DNA from: Microvirga lupini
GTDB taxonomy: Bacteria; Pseudomonadota; Alphaproteobacteria; Rhizobiales; Beijerinckiaceae
Assembly: GCA_000517005.1 (NCBI GenBank)
Contig: KI912090.1
Span: 9,273-73,272, forward strand
DNA: 64,000 nucleotides
Reading direction: 5' to 3'
Positions 1-8,291 of this stretch are shown here, piece after piece. Under the pieces are notes generated by a model, which ran no database searches, had not been told where the DNA came from, and saw only the letters and a program-made list of their open reading frames with translations. Each line of letters begins with the position of its first letter. The stretch's first letter is position 1. Both the position numbers and the translations under genes were made by a program.

Positions 1-1
1 C

Positions 2-691
2 GACGAGATCGAGAAGGCGCATCCGGACGTCTACAACGTTCTGCTGCAGGTGTTCGACGATGGACGTCTGACCGATGGCAAAGGACGCGTGGTCGATTTC
101 ACCAACACGATCCTGATCGCCACGTCGAACCTGGGTTCCGACATCATCCAGCGCCACCTCAACGTCCGCGGCACGGCCGAGGACGATCAGGCCAAACTTA
201 AGCGCGAGCTGATGGAGGTGCTGCGCGGCCACTTCCGGCCGGAATTCATCAACCGCATCGACGAGATCATCGTCTTCCATGCTCTGAGCCGCAACGAGAT
301 CCGCTCCATCGTCGAGCTCCAGCTCGAGCGGGTGAAGCGGACGGCTCATGCCCACGGGGTCGAACTCGTCATCGACGGCTCTGTCGTCGATCATCTTGCC
401 GCGGCGGGTTTCCGGCCGGAATTCGGCGCCCGCGAGCTGCGGCGTCTGATCCGCTCGGAGCTTGAAACCCAACTTGCGCGCGCGATGCTCGCGAACGAGG
501 TCCACGAAGGCGACCGGGTGACCGCGCGCTGGGACAGCACACAGCAGAAAGTCGTTCTGGAGCCGCAGTCTCGGGCGCGAGGCGCAGAACAGGATTCCGA
601 CGAAGCAACCGGCGAGCATCGAAATGCGGTCGAGGTGAAGCGGGATGCTCAGCGTGAGTCCAGCGACGAGGGACGCACGGCCGCCGAGTGA
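2..691 (+). CDS. Clp-type AAA+ ATPase, C-terminal fragment (5' end outside window)
   Basis: This is the last 229 residues of a Hsp100/Clp ATPase, an ATP-driven protein unfoldase or disaggregase. The reading frame is already open at the window edge, so the start and first AAA+ module are missing. Visible are the end of the D2 Walker B region (DEIEKAHPDVYNVLLQ), sensor-1 (ATSNLGSD), the FINRIDEI motif and sensor-2 (FGARELRR). These are shared by ClpA, ClpB, ClpC and ClpK. After the D2 small domain comes a charged, probably disordered tail of about 50 residues rich in E, R, D and S, which standard ClpB does not have. Without the N-terminus the class cannot be fixed. The gene converges on the HlyD gene at 830. 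Confidence 0.9.
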   Translation, partial: DEIEKAHPDVYNVLLQVFDDGRLTDGKGRVVDFTNTILIATSNLGSDIIQRHLNVRGTAEDDQAKLKRELMEVLRGHFRPEFINRIDEIIVFHALSRNEIRSIVELQLERVKRTAHAHGVELVIDGSVVDHLAAAGFRPEFGARELRRLIRSELETQLARAMLANEVHEGDRVTARWDSTQQKVVLEPQSRARGAEQDSDEATGEHRNAVEVKRDAQRESSDEGRTAAE

Positions 692-829
692 GAGATAAGG
701 TCATCCGAGTCGAGACAGGAGCGTTCGCCATGCAAGGGCGAACCGCCGCTGATTGCGCCTCGTTCCCAGGCCGATGTCTCCGGAGGAAGCGCGTGCTTGC
801 AGCACGCGAAGATTCCCGCCCGCTTTGCG

Positions 830-2182
830 CTAATCCTCGCGGAAGGCTCGGTTGAAGCTGTCCATCATGGGGCGCAGCATGTAGCCGGCTGCGGTGAACT
901 TGCCGGTCTTGATCAGGACCTCGACCGGCATGCCGGCCATCACCTCGACACCTGGCAACGAGGACAGTGAATTCTCGTCGAGGCGGATGCGCGCCGTGTA
1001 ATAGGTGCGCTCGGTGGTCTTGTCCGTCAGGCGGTCAGCCGAGACATAGGTGAGCGTGCCCTCCACCGGCGGGACGCGGCGGTGCTTGTAGGGCATGAGC
1101 CGCACCTGGGCCGGCAGCCCGGGGTGGACGACATCGATGTCGTCGGGCCTCACCTGGGCGGTGACGATGAGGCGGTCGTGCTTCGGCACGAGGTCGAGCA
1201 ACGGCTGGCCCTCCGCCACCACGCCGCCAGGCGTCCTGACCCTGAGATCGGTGACGACACCGTCCTCGGGCGCACGCACCTGCGTGCGGGCGAGGACATC
1301 TTTAGCGGCTTCGGAGCGTTCGGAGAGCTGGAAGATGAGCGCCTGGACCTCGCGGAGACTCTGAGCGATCTCAGCCTCCCGATCGCTGCGCAGCTTGAGG
1401 ATCTGGGCATTGGCTTCGCCCACTCCCTGCTCGGCACGCGCCATCTCCTCCTGCGCCTGGCCCCGTCGCCCGTCGATCTCGGCCTGCTCTCGTTCGAGCG
1501 CCAGCTTGCGCGGCTGGGCGATGACGCCCCTGGCGACGAGCGGTGCGATGGATTCCATCTCTCTCTTGATGATCTCTGCGCGCTTCTCCGCAGCGCTCAC
1601 CTGGTAACGCAGACCCAGCATCTGGCGCGAGATCTGTTGCTGCCGCTGCACCAGCACGGCGAGTTGCGACTGGTAGAGCTGGCGGCGGCTGGTGAAGATG
1701 CGCTGCTGTCCGGTCAGAGTCTCGGCGAGAGACGAATCCGTTTCCGCCGCCAAGCGCAAGGGGAGCGGGAACAGGATGGTGTCATGCCCATCGCGTTCGG
1801 CCAGAAGCCGCGCCTCGCGGGCCTGCGCCTCGCGGAGCTGGCCCTGGAGTGCCTGCGCCGACGCTCTGGCCCTGGTGTCATCGAGCTGAATCAGCGGCTG
1901 GCCGGTCGTCACGGCGTCGCCGTCCTTCACCAGGATCTTGGCAACGATGCCGCCTTCGAGATGCTGCACCGTCTTGCGGCTGGTTTCGGCCTCGACCGAG
2001 CCTATAGCGATGGCAGCGCTTTCAAGGGGTGCGGTGGTCGACCAGATTCCGAAGCCGCCGATGAACACGGCCACGAGCCCGAAGGCGGCTGCCGTCAGCC
2101 ACCTGATCCGCTGGAACGGTGTGGGCGGCGGCGGCGGCAGAACATCGGAAAGGTCGATGACAGGGGATGTCCTGGCCATCAC
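830..2182 (-). CDS. Type I secretion membrane fusion protein (HlyD family)
   Basis: This is the periplasmic adaptor of a type I secretion system, 450 residues, linking the inner-membrane ABC exporter to a TolC-like outer-membrane channel. A Pro-rich cytoplasmic N-terminus (PPPPP near residue 17) precedes one membrane helix at about 29-47. A lipoyl half-motif (HLEGGIVAKILVKDGD) follows, then a long coiled coil at about 115-290 and the second lipoyl half (RAPEDGVVTDL). The end, GMPVEVLIKTGKFTAAGYML, is the usual C-terminal signature of HlyD/PrtE adaptors. Its start overlaps the stop of the ABC gene by four bases, so the two are translationally coupled. No TolC homologue is encoded nearby; the channel must come from elsewhere in the genome. 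Confidence 0.92.
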   Translation of the reverse strand: MMARTSPVIDLSDVLPPPPPTPFQRIRWLTAAAFGLVAVFIGGFGIWSTTAPLESAAIAIGSVEAETSRKTVQHLEGGIVAKILVKDGDAVTTGQPLIQLDDTRARASAQALQGQLREAQAREARLLAERDGHDTILFPLPLRLAAETDSSLAETLTGQQRIFTSRRQLYQSQLAVLVQRQQQISRQMLGLRYQVSAAEKRAEIIKREMESIAPLVARGVIAQPRKLALEREQAEIDGRRGQAQEEMARAEQGVGEANAQILKLRSDREAEIAQSLREVQALIFQLSERSEAAKDVLARTQVRAPEDGVVTDLRVRTPGGVVAEGQPLLDLVPKHDRLIVTAQVRPDDIDVVHPGLPAQVRLMPYKHRRVPPVEGTLTYVSADRLTDKTTERTYYTARIRLDENSLSSLPGVEVMAGMPVEVLIKTGKFTAAGYMLRPMMDSFNRAFRED

Positions 2183-3987
2183 GCAGCTCCCTTGGCGGCC
2201 TGCTGGCCCGGCGCGGCGATCATCGGTCCCTCGTTGACTTTCGGCATGCGCGCATCAGACTTCGCCTTGGTCTGCTGCACTACCCTGATCGCCGTCCGCC
2301 CCTGTGCGATCCTCTCAGCGATCTCGCGGCGCTCGCCATAGGCGTTGACCATGCCGTTGTCGAGCACGAGCACGCTGTCGGCAACGGACAGGATGCCGAG
2401 GCGCTGAGCGATGATGATGATCGTCGCACCACGGGACTTCATCTCGTCGATGGCCCGACGCAGCGCTTCCTCGCCTTCGGGATCGAGGCTGGCATTGGGT
2501 TCGTCGAGAACGATGAGGCGCGGATCGCCGAAGAACGCGCGTGCGAGCCCCAGCTTCTGGCGCTGACCGCCGGAGAGCCGCGCTCCGCCTTCGCCGATGT
2601 GGGTGTCATAGCCTCTGGGCAGCCGCATGACGGTATCATGCAGATCCACGAGCCGGGCGGCCGCAATGATATCGGCTGAGTTCGCCTCGGACAGACGCGA
2701 GATATTCTCCGCGACGGTGCCGGCGAAGAGCTCGACGTCCTGCGGCAGATAGCCGAAATAACGATGACCGCCGGAGGCCATCCACACACCGACATCGGCC
2801 CCGTCGAGGCGCACATGTCCCGTGGTCGGCGGCACGGTTCCGGCGATCAGGCGTCCGAGCGTCGATTTTCCGGCACCCGAGGGGCCGACCACGCCGAGCA
2901 CCTTGCCGGCGCAGACCATCATCGAGAGGCGGCGTACGATGGGCTCGGTCGATCCGGGCGGCACATAGGTGAGTTGCTCGACCTCGAGGAGACCGCTCGG
3001 CGTGGGCAGCTCCATGCCCTTCACCGGCGGCGGAGCGGCCTGCATGATGCGCCGAATGCGGTCATAAGCGAGCCGCACGTTGGTGACGGCCTTCCAGGTG
3101 CCGATCGCGCCCTCGACGGGACCGAGCGAGCGGCCGAGCAGGATCGAGGCGGCGAAGATCGCCGCCGGGCTGACATCGTGCCGGATGACGAGGAACGAGG
3201 CCGCTGCCATCACGAGCACCTGTGCGAGAAAGCGGACGAAGCGTGCCAGCGCCTGGATCGTAGAGGCCCGCGCACCTGCCGACAGCTGAGCCGCCTTGGC
3301 GTGCGACTGCTCGTCGGACAGGATGCGTGCCACGCCGGGCAGCATGCCCATGGCGGTGATCGCTTCCACGTTGCGCATCAGCGATTCGAAGCGATGCTGG
3401 CTTTCGGACGAAGCCGCAGCGGCACGCGCGAAGGGCGCCCGCGTGACGGTCTCGTTGAGCCATGCGAAGGCGAACAGGATGAGGGAGGCCACGATGCCGA
3501 TGGCGCCCAGCAGCGGGTGAACCAGGGTCATGGCCAACAGGAAGATGGGCGTCCACGGCAGATCGAAGAGTGCCGTGCACGCAGAGCCCCCGAAGAACTG
3601 GCGCAAGGTGCCGAGGTCGCGCCATGCCTGCGCGGCTCCCGCCGGGTCGGCCCGCAACGCTGCTTGCACCGCCGCGGTGAGCACGGGAGCCTGCAGGCGC
3701 TCTTCGAGCCAAGCCCCGACCCGGGCGAGCATCTCGCGCCGAAGGGCCTCGATAACCGCGTGGAGCGCGAGCGCGAAAATGACGATGAGGGTGAGCATGA
3801 AGAGCGTGTCGAGGCTCTGGCTCGACAGCACATGGTCGTAGACCTGCAGCAGGTAGAGCGGCATGGTCAGGGCCAGCAGATTGACGAAGAAGCTCAAGCC
3901 CGCGACGAGGGCCAGAGAGTAACGACAGAGCCGGAAGGCTTGCTCCACCTCGGTCTGGTGGCGGACCTTCATCCAGTTCATGGCCAT
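2179..3987 (-). CDS. Type I secretion ABC transporter, permease/ATPase (PrtD type)
   Basis: This 602-residue half-transporter powers type I secretion and selects substrates by their C-terminus. The first 300 residues form a six-helix ABC membrane domain beginning near residue 24. The nucleotide-binding domain has Walker A GPSGAGKST at about 368-376, signature LSGGQRQ at 471-477 and Walker B LIVLDEP at 491-497. There is no N-terminal C39 peptidase domain, so it resembles PrtD/AprD exporters rather than leader-cleaving bacteriocin exporters. It is followed with a 4-base overlap by the HlyD adaptor. A probable substrate gene lies 120 bp upstream on the same strand, across a hairpin at 4061-4091. 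Confidence 0.94.
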   Translation of the reverse strand: MAMNWMKVRHQTEVEQAFRLCRYSLALVAGLSFFVNLLALTMPLYLLQVYDHVLSSQSLDTLFMLTLIVIFALALHAVIEALRREMLARVGAWLEERLQAPVLTAAVQAALRADPAGAAQAWRDLGTLRQFFGGSACTALFDLPWTPIFLLAMTLVHPLLGAIGIVASLILFAFAWLNETVTRAPFARAAAASSESQHRFESLMRNVEAITAMGMLPGVARILSDEQSHAKAAQLSAGARASTIQALARFVRFLAQVLVMAAASFLVIRHDVSPAAIFAASILLGRSLGPVEGAIGTWKAVTNVRLAYDRIRRIMQAAPPPVKGMELPTPSGLLEVEQLTYVPPGSTEPIVRRLSMMVCAGKVLGVVGPSGAGKSTLGRLIAGTVPPTTGHVRLDGADVGVWMASGGHRYFGYLPQDVELFAGTVAENISRLSEANSADIIAAARLVDLHDTVMRLPRGYDTHIGEGGARLSGGQRQKLGLARAFFGDPRLIVLDEPNASLDPEGEEALRRAIDEMKSRGATIIIIAQRLGILSVADSVLVLDNGMVNAYGERREIAERIAQGRTAIRVVQQTKAKSDARMPKVNEGPMIAAPGQQAAKGAA

Positions 3988-4060
3988 ACGCGGTCTCCAG
4001 GCGCGTCAGTCGGGATCGGGCTGGCGCTCGCACGTTTGGGGAAGATTGCGCGAGCGCCTA

Positions 4061-4091
4061 TCCGGGGCCGTGGGAGTGTTACGGCCCCGGA
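4061..4091 (-). terminator. Intercistronic hairpin between candidate substrate gene and T1SS genes
   Basis: An 11-bp perfect inverted repeat (TCCGGGGCCGT, 9-nt loop, ACGGCCCCGGA) sits 16 bp past the stop of the Gly/Asp-rich gene and about 75 bp before the ABC gene. It has no T tract on either side. A stabilising 3' hairpin or partial terminator that lets the abundant substrate mRNA outlast the transporter mRNA is the simplest reading. That arrangement is known in other type I secretion operons. Confidence 0.6.
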
Positions 4092-4107
4092 TTGCCGTTT
4101 CCGGCGC

Positions 4108-5319
4108 TCAGGCTCCGAAGCTGAAGTCGAAGTCGCCGAAGTCGAAGCTGAACGTCAGACTGGCGTCCTGCATGGCGTCCATCGTCTGGGCCACATCGAC
4201 CGTCACTGCCTGATCCTGCGTGGACGTGGCATCGGAGTCGTTGTCCTGGGTGAAGGCAAAGTCTCCGATGTCCTGATCGGAAGCAGCGGTTCCGCCACCC
4301 CCCTGCTCGGTGTTGGACATGGCGTTTCCGCCCGCACTGGAGTCGATGCTCGCCATGGCATCGTTGTCGGTCGCGGAGTCGGCGTCGCCGCTCGTGTCGC
4401 CGCTGTTCGCGTTAGCATTGCCGCCAGTCGCATTACCGCCCTGCGAGTCGCCGCCAGTGGTGTCGCCGCCTGTCGCTGCGCCGCTCGTCGCGCTACCGCC
4501 GGTGGTGTCGCCAACCGTTCCGGTGCCTGCGGCACCCGCTCCGCCGGTCCCGGCTCCGCCCGTGCCATCACCGCCATCGGCGTAGCCTGACGTGGCATCG
4601 CCGGAGGTGCCGTCACCACCAGTGCCGTCGCCGGAGGTGCCATCGCCGCTGGTCGCGGTGCCGTCGCCGCCTGCGCCACCTGCGCCGCCTTCAGCGTAGC
4701 CTCCGGTGCCTGCGCCACCCCCGGCATCGCCGCCTGTGCCGTCGCCGCCCTTGGCCCAGCCGCCTTCGCCATCGCCGCCCTTGGCCCAGCCACCGTCGCC
4801 ACCGTCGCCACCGTCGGCATCGGCGTAGCCGGTCTTGACCCAGCCGGATTCGCCGTCGCCGCCTTCGCCCTTGCCACTGTCGCCGCCTTCGCCTTTCGCG
4901 ATGCCGCCGAAGGTCGGGCCTGTCTTGGCATCGCCGCTGTCGGTATCGCCGCCTTCGGTGTCGCCGCCTTTCGACCAACCGCCGTACAGGTCACCGGCCT
5001 TGGCGAAGCCGCCGTTGGAGTCGTTGTCTGCGATGGCCTTCGAATCGCCGTTCGAGGTCACATCCGCGTCGACTTTCGAATCGTTGTCTGTCGTGGTGTT
5101 CGTGAAGGCCTTGTTGTTGGCGCTGGCGTCGTTGTGAGCCAGTTGCACAGGAGTGTATTTGACCGCGCCAAAGTTATCGTTGTCCTGGTCGATGTCGGAT
5201 TTCTGCTCGGCCTTCGTATCGACGTCCTGATCCTGCCACTGATCCAAGCTGTTCTTCAACTCGACGTCGAGATCGAAATCGAACCCGAATCCGCTTAGGA
5301 GTTCTGATAGGTCTGCCAT
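4108..5319 (-). CDS. Gly/Asp/Ser-rich repetitive acidic protein, candidate T1SS substrate
   Basis: This 403-residue protein is not one I can assign to a named family. Residues 1-45 alternate acidic and hydrophobic residues (GFGFDFDLDVEL, WQDQDVDT). Residues about 95-310 are a low-complexity tract of Gly, Asp, Ser, Thr and Ala with imperfect units such as GGWAKGGDG and GGDGTSGDG. The last 60 residues hold QD motifs and end in SFDFGDFDFSFGA. There is no Sec signal, no membrane helix and no cysteine. Acidic Gly/Asp-rich composition, an uncleaved N-terminus, an aromatic/acidic C-terminus and a position just upstream of a type I exporter all fit a T1SS substrate, although canonical RTX nonapeptides are not evident. 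The start has a strong GAGGAGG ribosome site. The C-terminus resembles that of the protein at 7097-8254. Confidence 0.8.
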   Translation of the reverse strand: MADLSELLSGFGFDFDLDVELKNSLDQWQDQDVDTKAEQKSDIDQDNDNFGAVKYTPVQLAHNDASANNKAFTNTTTDNDSKVDADVTSNGDSKAIADNDSNGGFAKAGDLYGGWSKGGDTEGGDTDSGDAKTGPTFGGIAKGEGGDSGKGEGGDGESGWVKTGYADADGGDGGDGGWAKGGDGEGGWAKGGDGTGGDAGGGAGTGGYAEGGAGGAGGDGTATSGDGTSGDGTGGDGTSGDATSGYADGGDGTGGAGTGGAGAAGTGTVGDTTGGSATSGAATGGDTTGGDSQGGNATGGNANANSGDTSGDADSATDNDAMASIDSSAGGNAMSNTEQGGGGTAASDQDIGDFAFTQDNDSDATSTQDQAVTVDVAQTMDAMQDASLTFSFDFGDFDFSFGA

Positions 5320-5498
5320 TCTCGCGCCTCCTCAAGTGGTTGCAGCCGCCTCGTGGAGTTCCGGGGCGGTTTGGCAGAGATTCCTGCATGTGCGACCTGA
5401 GAGAAAGTTGCCGATTTGCATGCCGCAGAATGGGTGAGGAGAATGTTCGGGTCGCCCATTCAGGCGATGAGCGTTTCTCTGGAGATGCAATCTGACTG

Positions 5499-5516
5499 TC
5501 GGATCGGCCGATCCGA
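5499..5516. promoter_or_regulatory. 18-bp perfect palindrome (operator candidate)
   Basis: TCGGATCGGCCGATCCGA reads identically on both strands. It lies 180 bp upstream of the Gly/Asp-rich gene, which is transcribed leftward. No binding protein is known; the LuxR regulator encoded at 6110 is one candidate by proximity only. Confidence 0.4.
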
Positions 5517-5885
5517 TGCACTATCCAATGCGGTACCTCTGGAGAGATATGAACACCACGGATACTCTAAACCGATGATCGGCACTGGAAATTTCCGCTG
5601 TCCCGGCGTTCCCGCAACCGGAGAATGGAGCTTACCCCAAAGTAGCCTCGGCTCTTATGGCGCTCGGCTGATCCGTGTGAATGCTAATGCGTTCAGAGGA
5701 TGGGAAGGTTTCCTTTCTCATAACGTGCAGGAGGCGCTTGTGACGATTGACCTATTCAGGACGCCCTTGAAGTTCTCTGAGATGACACGTCAGGAGCAAT
5801 AGTCTCTACGAGAGTTCCAGGGCCTGCTTGAATTGAAGCCAAGCTTGGCCATTCGATTGTTAGAAGTCGGCATGAAAAACGGTTA

Positions 5886-5901
5886 AAATAAGCGCTTATT
5901 T
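5886..5901. promoter_or_regulatory. 16-bp AT-rich perfect palindrome
   Basis: AAATAAGCGCTTATTT is a perfect palindrome in an AT-rich stretch, about 210 bp upstream of the LuxR gene at 6110. The AT-rich surroundings suggest a promoter/operator region, but no clear -35/-10 pair could be assigned. Confidence 0.35.
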
Positions 5902-6109
5902 ATTGTAGAATAGCCGCTACGTATCGTTTGCGTCTTCAATAATTAAACGCCAAGTTGCGCTGTATGCCCGATCAATGGCCAGGAGCGCTGATACGAGTGC
6001 TTGCCCGGCCTTGGTGTCCAATCGTTGCGTGAGATCTGCCGTTTTAGGAAACGCAAAAATTCTTGGGAACCCATTCAACGAGATTCGCCTCACATGAAGG
6101 AGGGTTGTG

Positions 6110-6904
6110 ATGCATTTTTCGTACGCAACGCCCGATGGTGACCCGAATGGTATGAGTCAGGAGGCCCTCGTCATTATCGATGAGGAGCCTTTCTCGCAGG
6201 AATGTCTCGTCCAAGCAATCAGCGGTGCATTCCCCGGTCGGCCGGTGGTGGGATTCTCGACGGTCGAAGAATTCTCTCATGCCGAAGAGACCACGGTCGG
6301 GCTCGTGCTGTTGAGGGCTCAGTCGCATTCCCTATCGGGCAGTCAGCTGACGAATGAAACCAGAGGCATCCTCCAGCACAATCCATCGGTTCCGATCGTC
6401 ATCCTCTCCATGTGCATGAGAGCCAAGGACGTTCAGGAAGCGATCGCTCTGGGGATCCGCGGCATCATCCCGGTGACGACCTCGTTCAAGGTCGCAGTCG
6501 CCGCTCTTCAGCTCGTGATGGTGGGCGGCACCTATTTCCCGCGCTTCGCGAACGGAGACCTGCCATATGCCAACGGGACCAAGGATGCGCGCGAGCTCGT
6601 GCCGGAAGAGCATGAACCGCTTACCGTGCCCCATGCCGGTCAACGCCCCTATCTCGCCATCGTGGAGCACACCAGAGATATGCTGAAGACGGAGGCAAAC
6701 GGGACGACGGTCATCTTCACGGCACGGGAACTGGATGTTCTGGAGGCGCTCCAGAAAGGCTGGTCCAACAAATGGATCGCCCATTCCCTCAACATTTCCG
6801 AGAACACCATCAAGGTGCATATCCAGCGCATCATGCGCAAGCTGCACGCCACCAACAGGACGGAGGCAGTCTTCCGGCATCGTCAGCTCAATGGTCTGAG
6901 TTAA
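6110..6904 (+). CDS. LuxR-family regulator with degenerate receiver domain
   Basis: A 264-residue transcription factor. The first 130 residues look like a response-regulator receiver fold (ALVIIDEEPFSQECL at the start; IVILSMCMRAKDVQEAIALGIRGIIP further on), but the strand that should carry the phosphorylated Asp reads GLVLLRAQS. Classical phosphorylation is therefore unlikely. Residues about 200-258 are a LuxR/FixJ helix-turn-helix (TARELDVLEAL, NKWIAHSLNISENTIKVHI). The ATG at 6110 is chosen because AAGGAGGG precedes it by 5 nt; an overlapping GTG at 6107 is possible. It sits between the two acidic repeat-protein genes and is a good candidate for their regulator. The gene at 11260 encodes a similar protein. 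Confidence 0.88.
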   Translation: MHFSYATPDGDPNGMSQEALVIIDEEPFSQECLVQAISGAFPGRPVVGFSTVEEFSHAEETTVGLVLLRAQSHSLSGSQLTNETRGILQHNPSVPIVILSMCMRAKDVQEAIALGIRGIIPVTTSFKVAVAALQLVMVGGTYFPRFANGDLPYANGTKDARELVPEEHEPLTVPHAGQRPYLAIVEHTRDMLKTEANGTTVIFTARELDVLEALQKGWSNKWIAHSLNISENTIKVHIQRIMRKLHATNRTEAVFRHRQLNGLS

Positions 6905-7096
6905 CGCCTGTAATCCATTCAGGTGTCGCCCGTTGGAATGAGGCCAGGGCAGATCGAAGCCGTGACGGATTGCCAGAACCGGTCGCCGGACATGCCATGC
7001 CGGGCAGAGACAGATCGATGCCGCCTGAATGGGTAACTGGCGCATCGGCGCATCGGCGCTCTACACTGTCTCGTCCATAATCGTCGCGCGAGGTCG

Positions 7097-8254
7097 ATGC
7101 CGATGCTGCCGCCCGACAGGGGAACACGCAACCTGCTCCCAATCCTGATCGAGAAGCAGGACGAGATGGTTCGAGCGGCCGACGACGGCGGCCAGGTTCG
7201 CCCGATCCCGGATCCTAAGCTGTCGACGTCCCATTCCTCCAATCCCGCCATCGATCCCGCGCTGCCGCACGTCGGGCCGATCCAGCAGGACGCCAGCTCA
7301 TCGCCTCAAGCGAACACGGCTCCGGCTGCACAAGATTCGTCCGCCCATTCTTCCGCATCCTCGATCGACCTGAATCGCGGGGATGGAATCGGCGGCGATC
7401 GCGCCACGATTGAAAGCGATGACGGCGGCGGCCAGTCAGGTCCATTCACGGCCCATGGATCTCCCTCGGGAATCCCCCATGCGACGGTTCTGGTTCCCAA
7501 CAGCGTCTCGCCTCGCCCGTCAGACGACGATGTCACGGACGAGGATGGGGGAGATCCCGGCCATGTCCCGGCGGGCAGGGACGCGGACACACCGATAACG
7601 GATTCCGCCCCGGCGGCAGGAATTCCGGCGGAGGCACCGGCACCGGCGGGCATCCCGATTGCGGTTCCGGACGGCGACAATATCCACATCGTCCAGACGG
7701 CCCTGGTGGATCAGGATGCGGACGTGCTGCTCAACGGCTGGATGGGCGAAAGCAAGATCCGCGTCTTCATGGACAATGATGCCGACATGGCTCAGGACTC
7801 CGACGTCGAGCTCGACATGGATGGAAACGGGCGCATGTTCCTGCGCCTCGACCAATCGATGCTCATCAATCAGGAGACGGAGATCGACCTCGATATCTAT
7901 GAGGTCCAGGGCGTCCTCTATGTCGACCTCTATCTCAGGAACGAAGTCGATATCGTGCAGGATACCGAACTCGATCTGATGATGGACGGCTGGGACGGCA
8001 CGAGCCAGTTCCTCGTCAACAACCATCTCGATATCCGTCAGGACGTCGACATCGACGTCGATATCGAGGACGAGCTCGAGGAGAAGTTCGCGATCAAGGT
8101 GGCGATCGGCGTGAAGCAGGCCATCGATGCCGACCAGGATGCGGATATCGACGTCAACTACGCCGATGGCGGCTTCGGCATCGACGTCGATGCAGTACAG
8201 ACCGCGACGATCGATCAGGATACGACGCTCAGGATCGACTTCTCGGTTGTCTAA
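7097..8254 (+). CDS. Acidic Q-D repeat protein, probable secreted β-repeat protein
   Basis: This is a 385-residue protein of no family I recognise. Residues 1-190 are low complexity, rich in Pro, Ala, Asp and Ser, and look disordered. Residues about 195-385 carry about seven degenerate repeats of 24-30 residues, each centred on Q-(D/E)-x-(D/E) followed by alternating acidic and aliphatic residues (VDQDADVLL, AQDSDVELDMD, NQETEIDLDI, VQDTELDLMMD, RQDVDIDVDI, DQDADIDVNY, DQDTTLRIDF). Strict alternation suggests stacked β-strands, possibly binding cations. It ends in DQDTTLRIDFSVV; an acidic residue followed by hydrophobic residues at the extreme C-terminus is typical of type I secretion signals. 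No Sec signal, membrane helix or cysteine is present. Whether the T1SS at 830-3987 exports it is an inference. Confidence 0.8.
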   Translation: MPMLPPDRGTRNLLPILIEKQDEMVRAADDGGQVRPIPDPKLSTSHSSNPAIDPALPHVGPIQQDASSSPQANTAPAAQDSSAHSSASSIDLNRGDGIGGDRATIESDDGGGQSGPFTAHGSPSGIPHATVLVPNSVSPRPSDDDVTDEDGGDPGHVPAGRDADTPITDSAPAAGIPAEAPAPAGIPIAVPDGDNIHIVQTALVDQDADVLLNGWMGESKIRVFMDNDADMAQDSDVELDMDGNGRMFLRLDQSMLINQETEIDLDIYEVQGVLYVDLYLRNEVDIVQDTELDLMMDGWDGTSQFLVNNHLDIRQDVDIDVDIEDELEEKFAIKVAIGVKQAIDADQDADIDVNYADGGFGIDVDAVQTATIDQDTTLRIDFSVV

Positions 8255-8291
8255 AGGCTATCCAAGCGGCGCATCGCGCTGCTGCCCGGCG

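Larger units (their letters stand above)
5320..6109. other. Long intergenic spacer with two perfect palindromes
   Basis: This spacer of about 790 bp lies between two divergent genes. An ORF at 5416-5802 has no ribosome site and no recognisable content and is not called. The spacer is AT-rich around 5870-5960 and holds two perfect palindromes, listed separately. It probably carries the promoters for both the substrate gene and the LuxR gene. Confidence 0.6.

Noticed and set aside
2764-4590. 608-residue plus-strand ORF over the ABC transporter and Gly/Asp-rich genes
   Set aside because: Antisense shadow with no domain; the minus-strand genes have clear family motifs or a strong ribosome site.
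4380-5000. Repeated GGC/GCC-rich units resembling a tandem repeat or CRISPR-like array
   Set aside because: Units are irregular and explained by the coding of a Gly/Asp-rich protein; there are no conserved repeats with unique spacers.
5416-5802. 128-residue ORF in the long spacer
   Set aside because: No ribosome site, no recognisable domain and composition unlike neighbouring genes.
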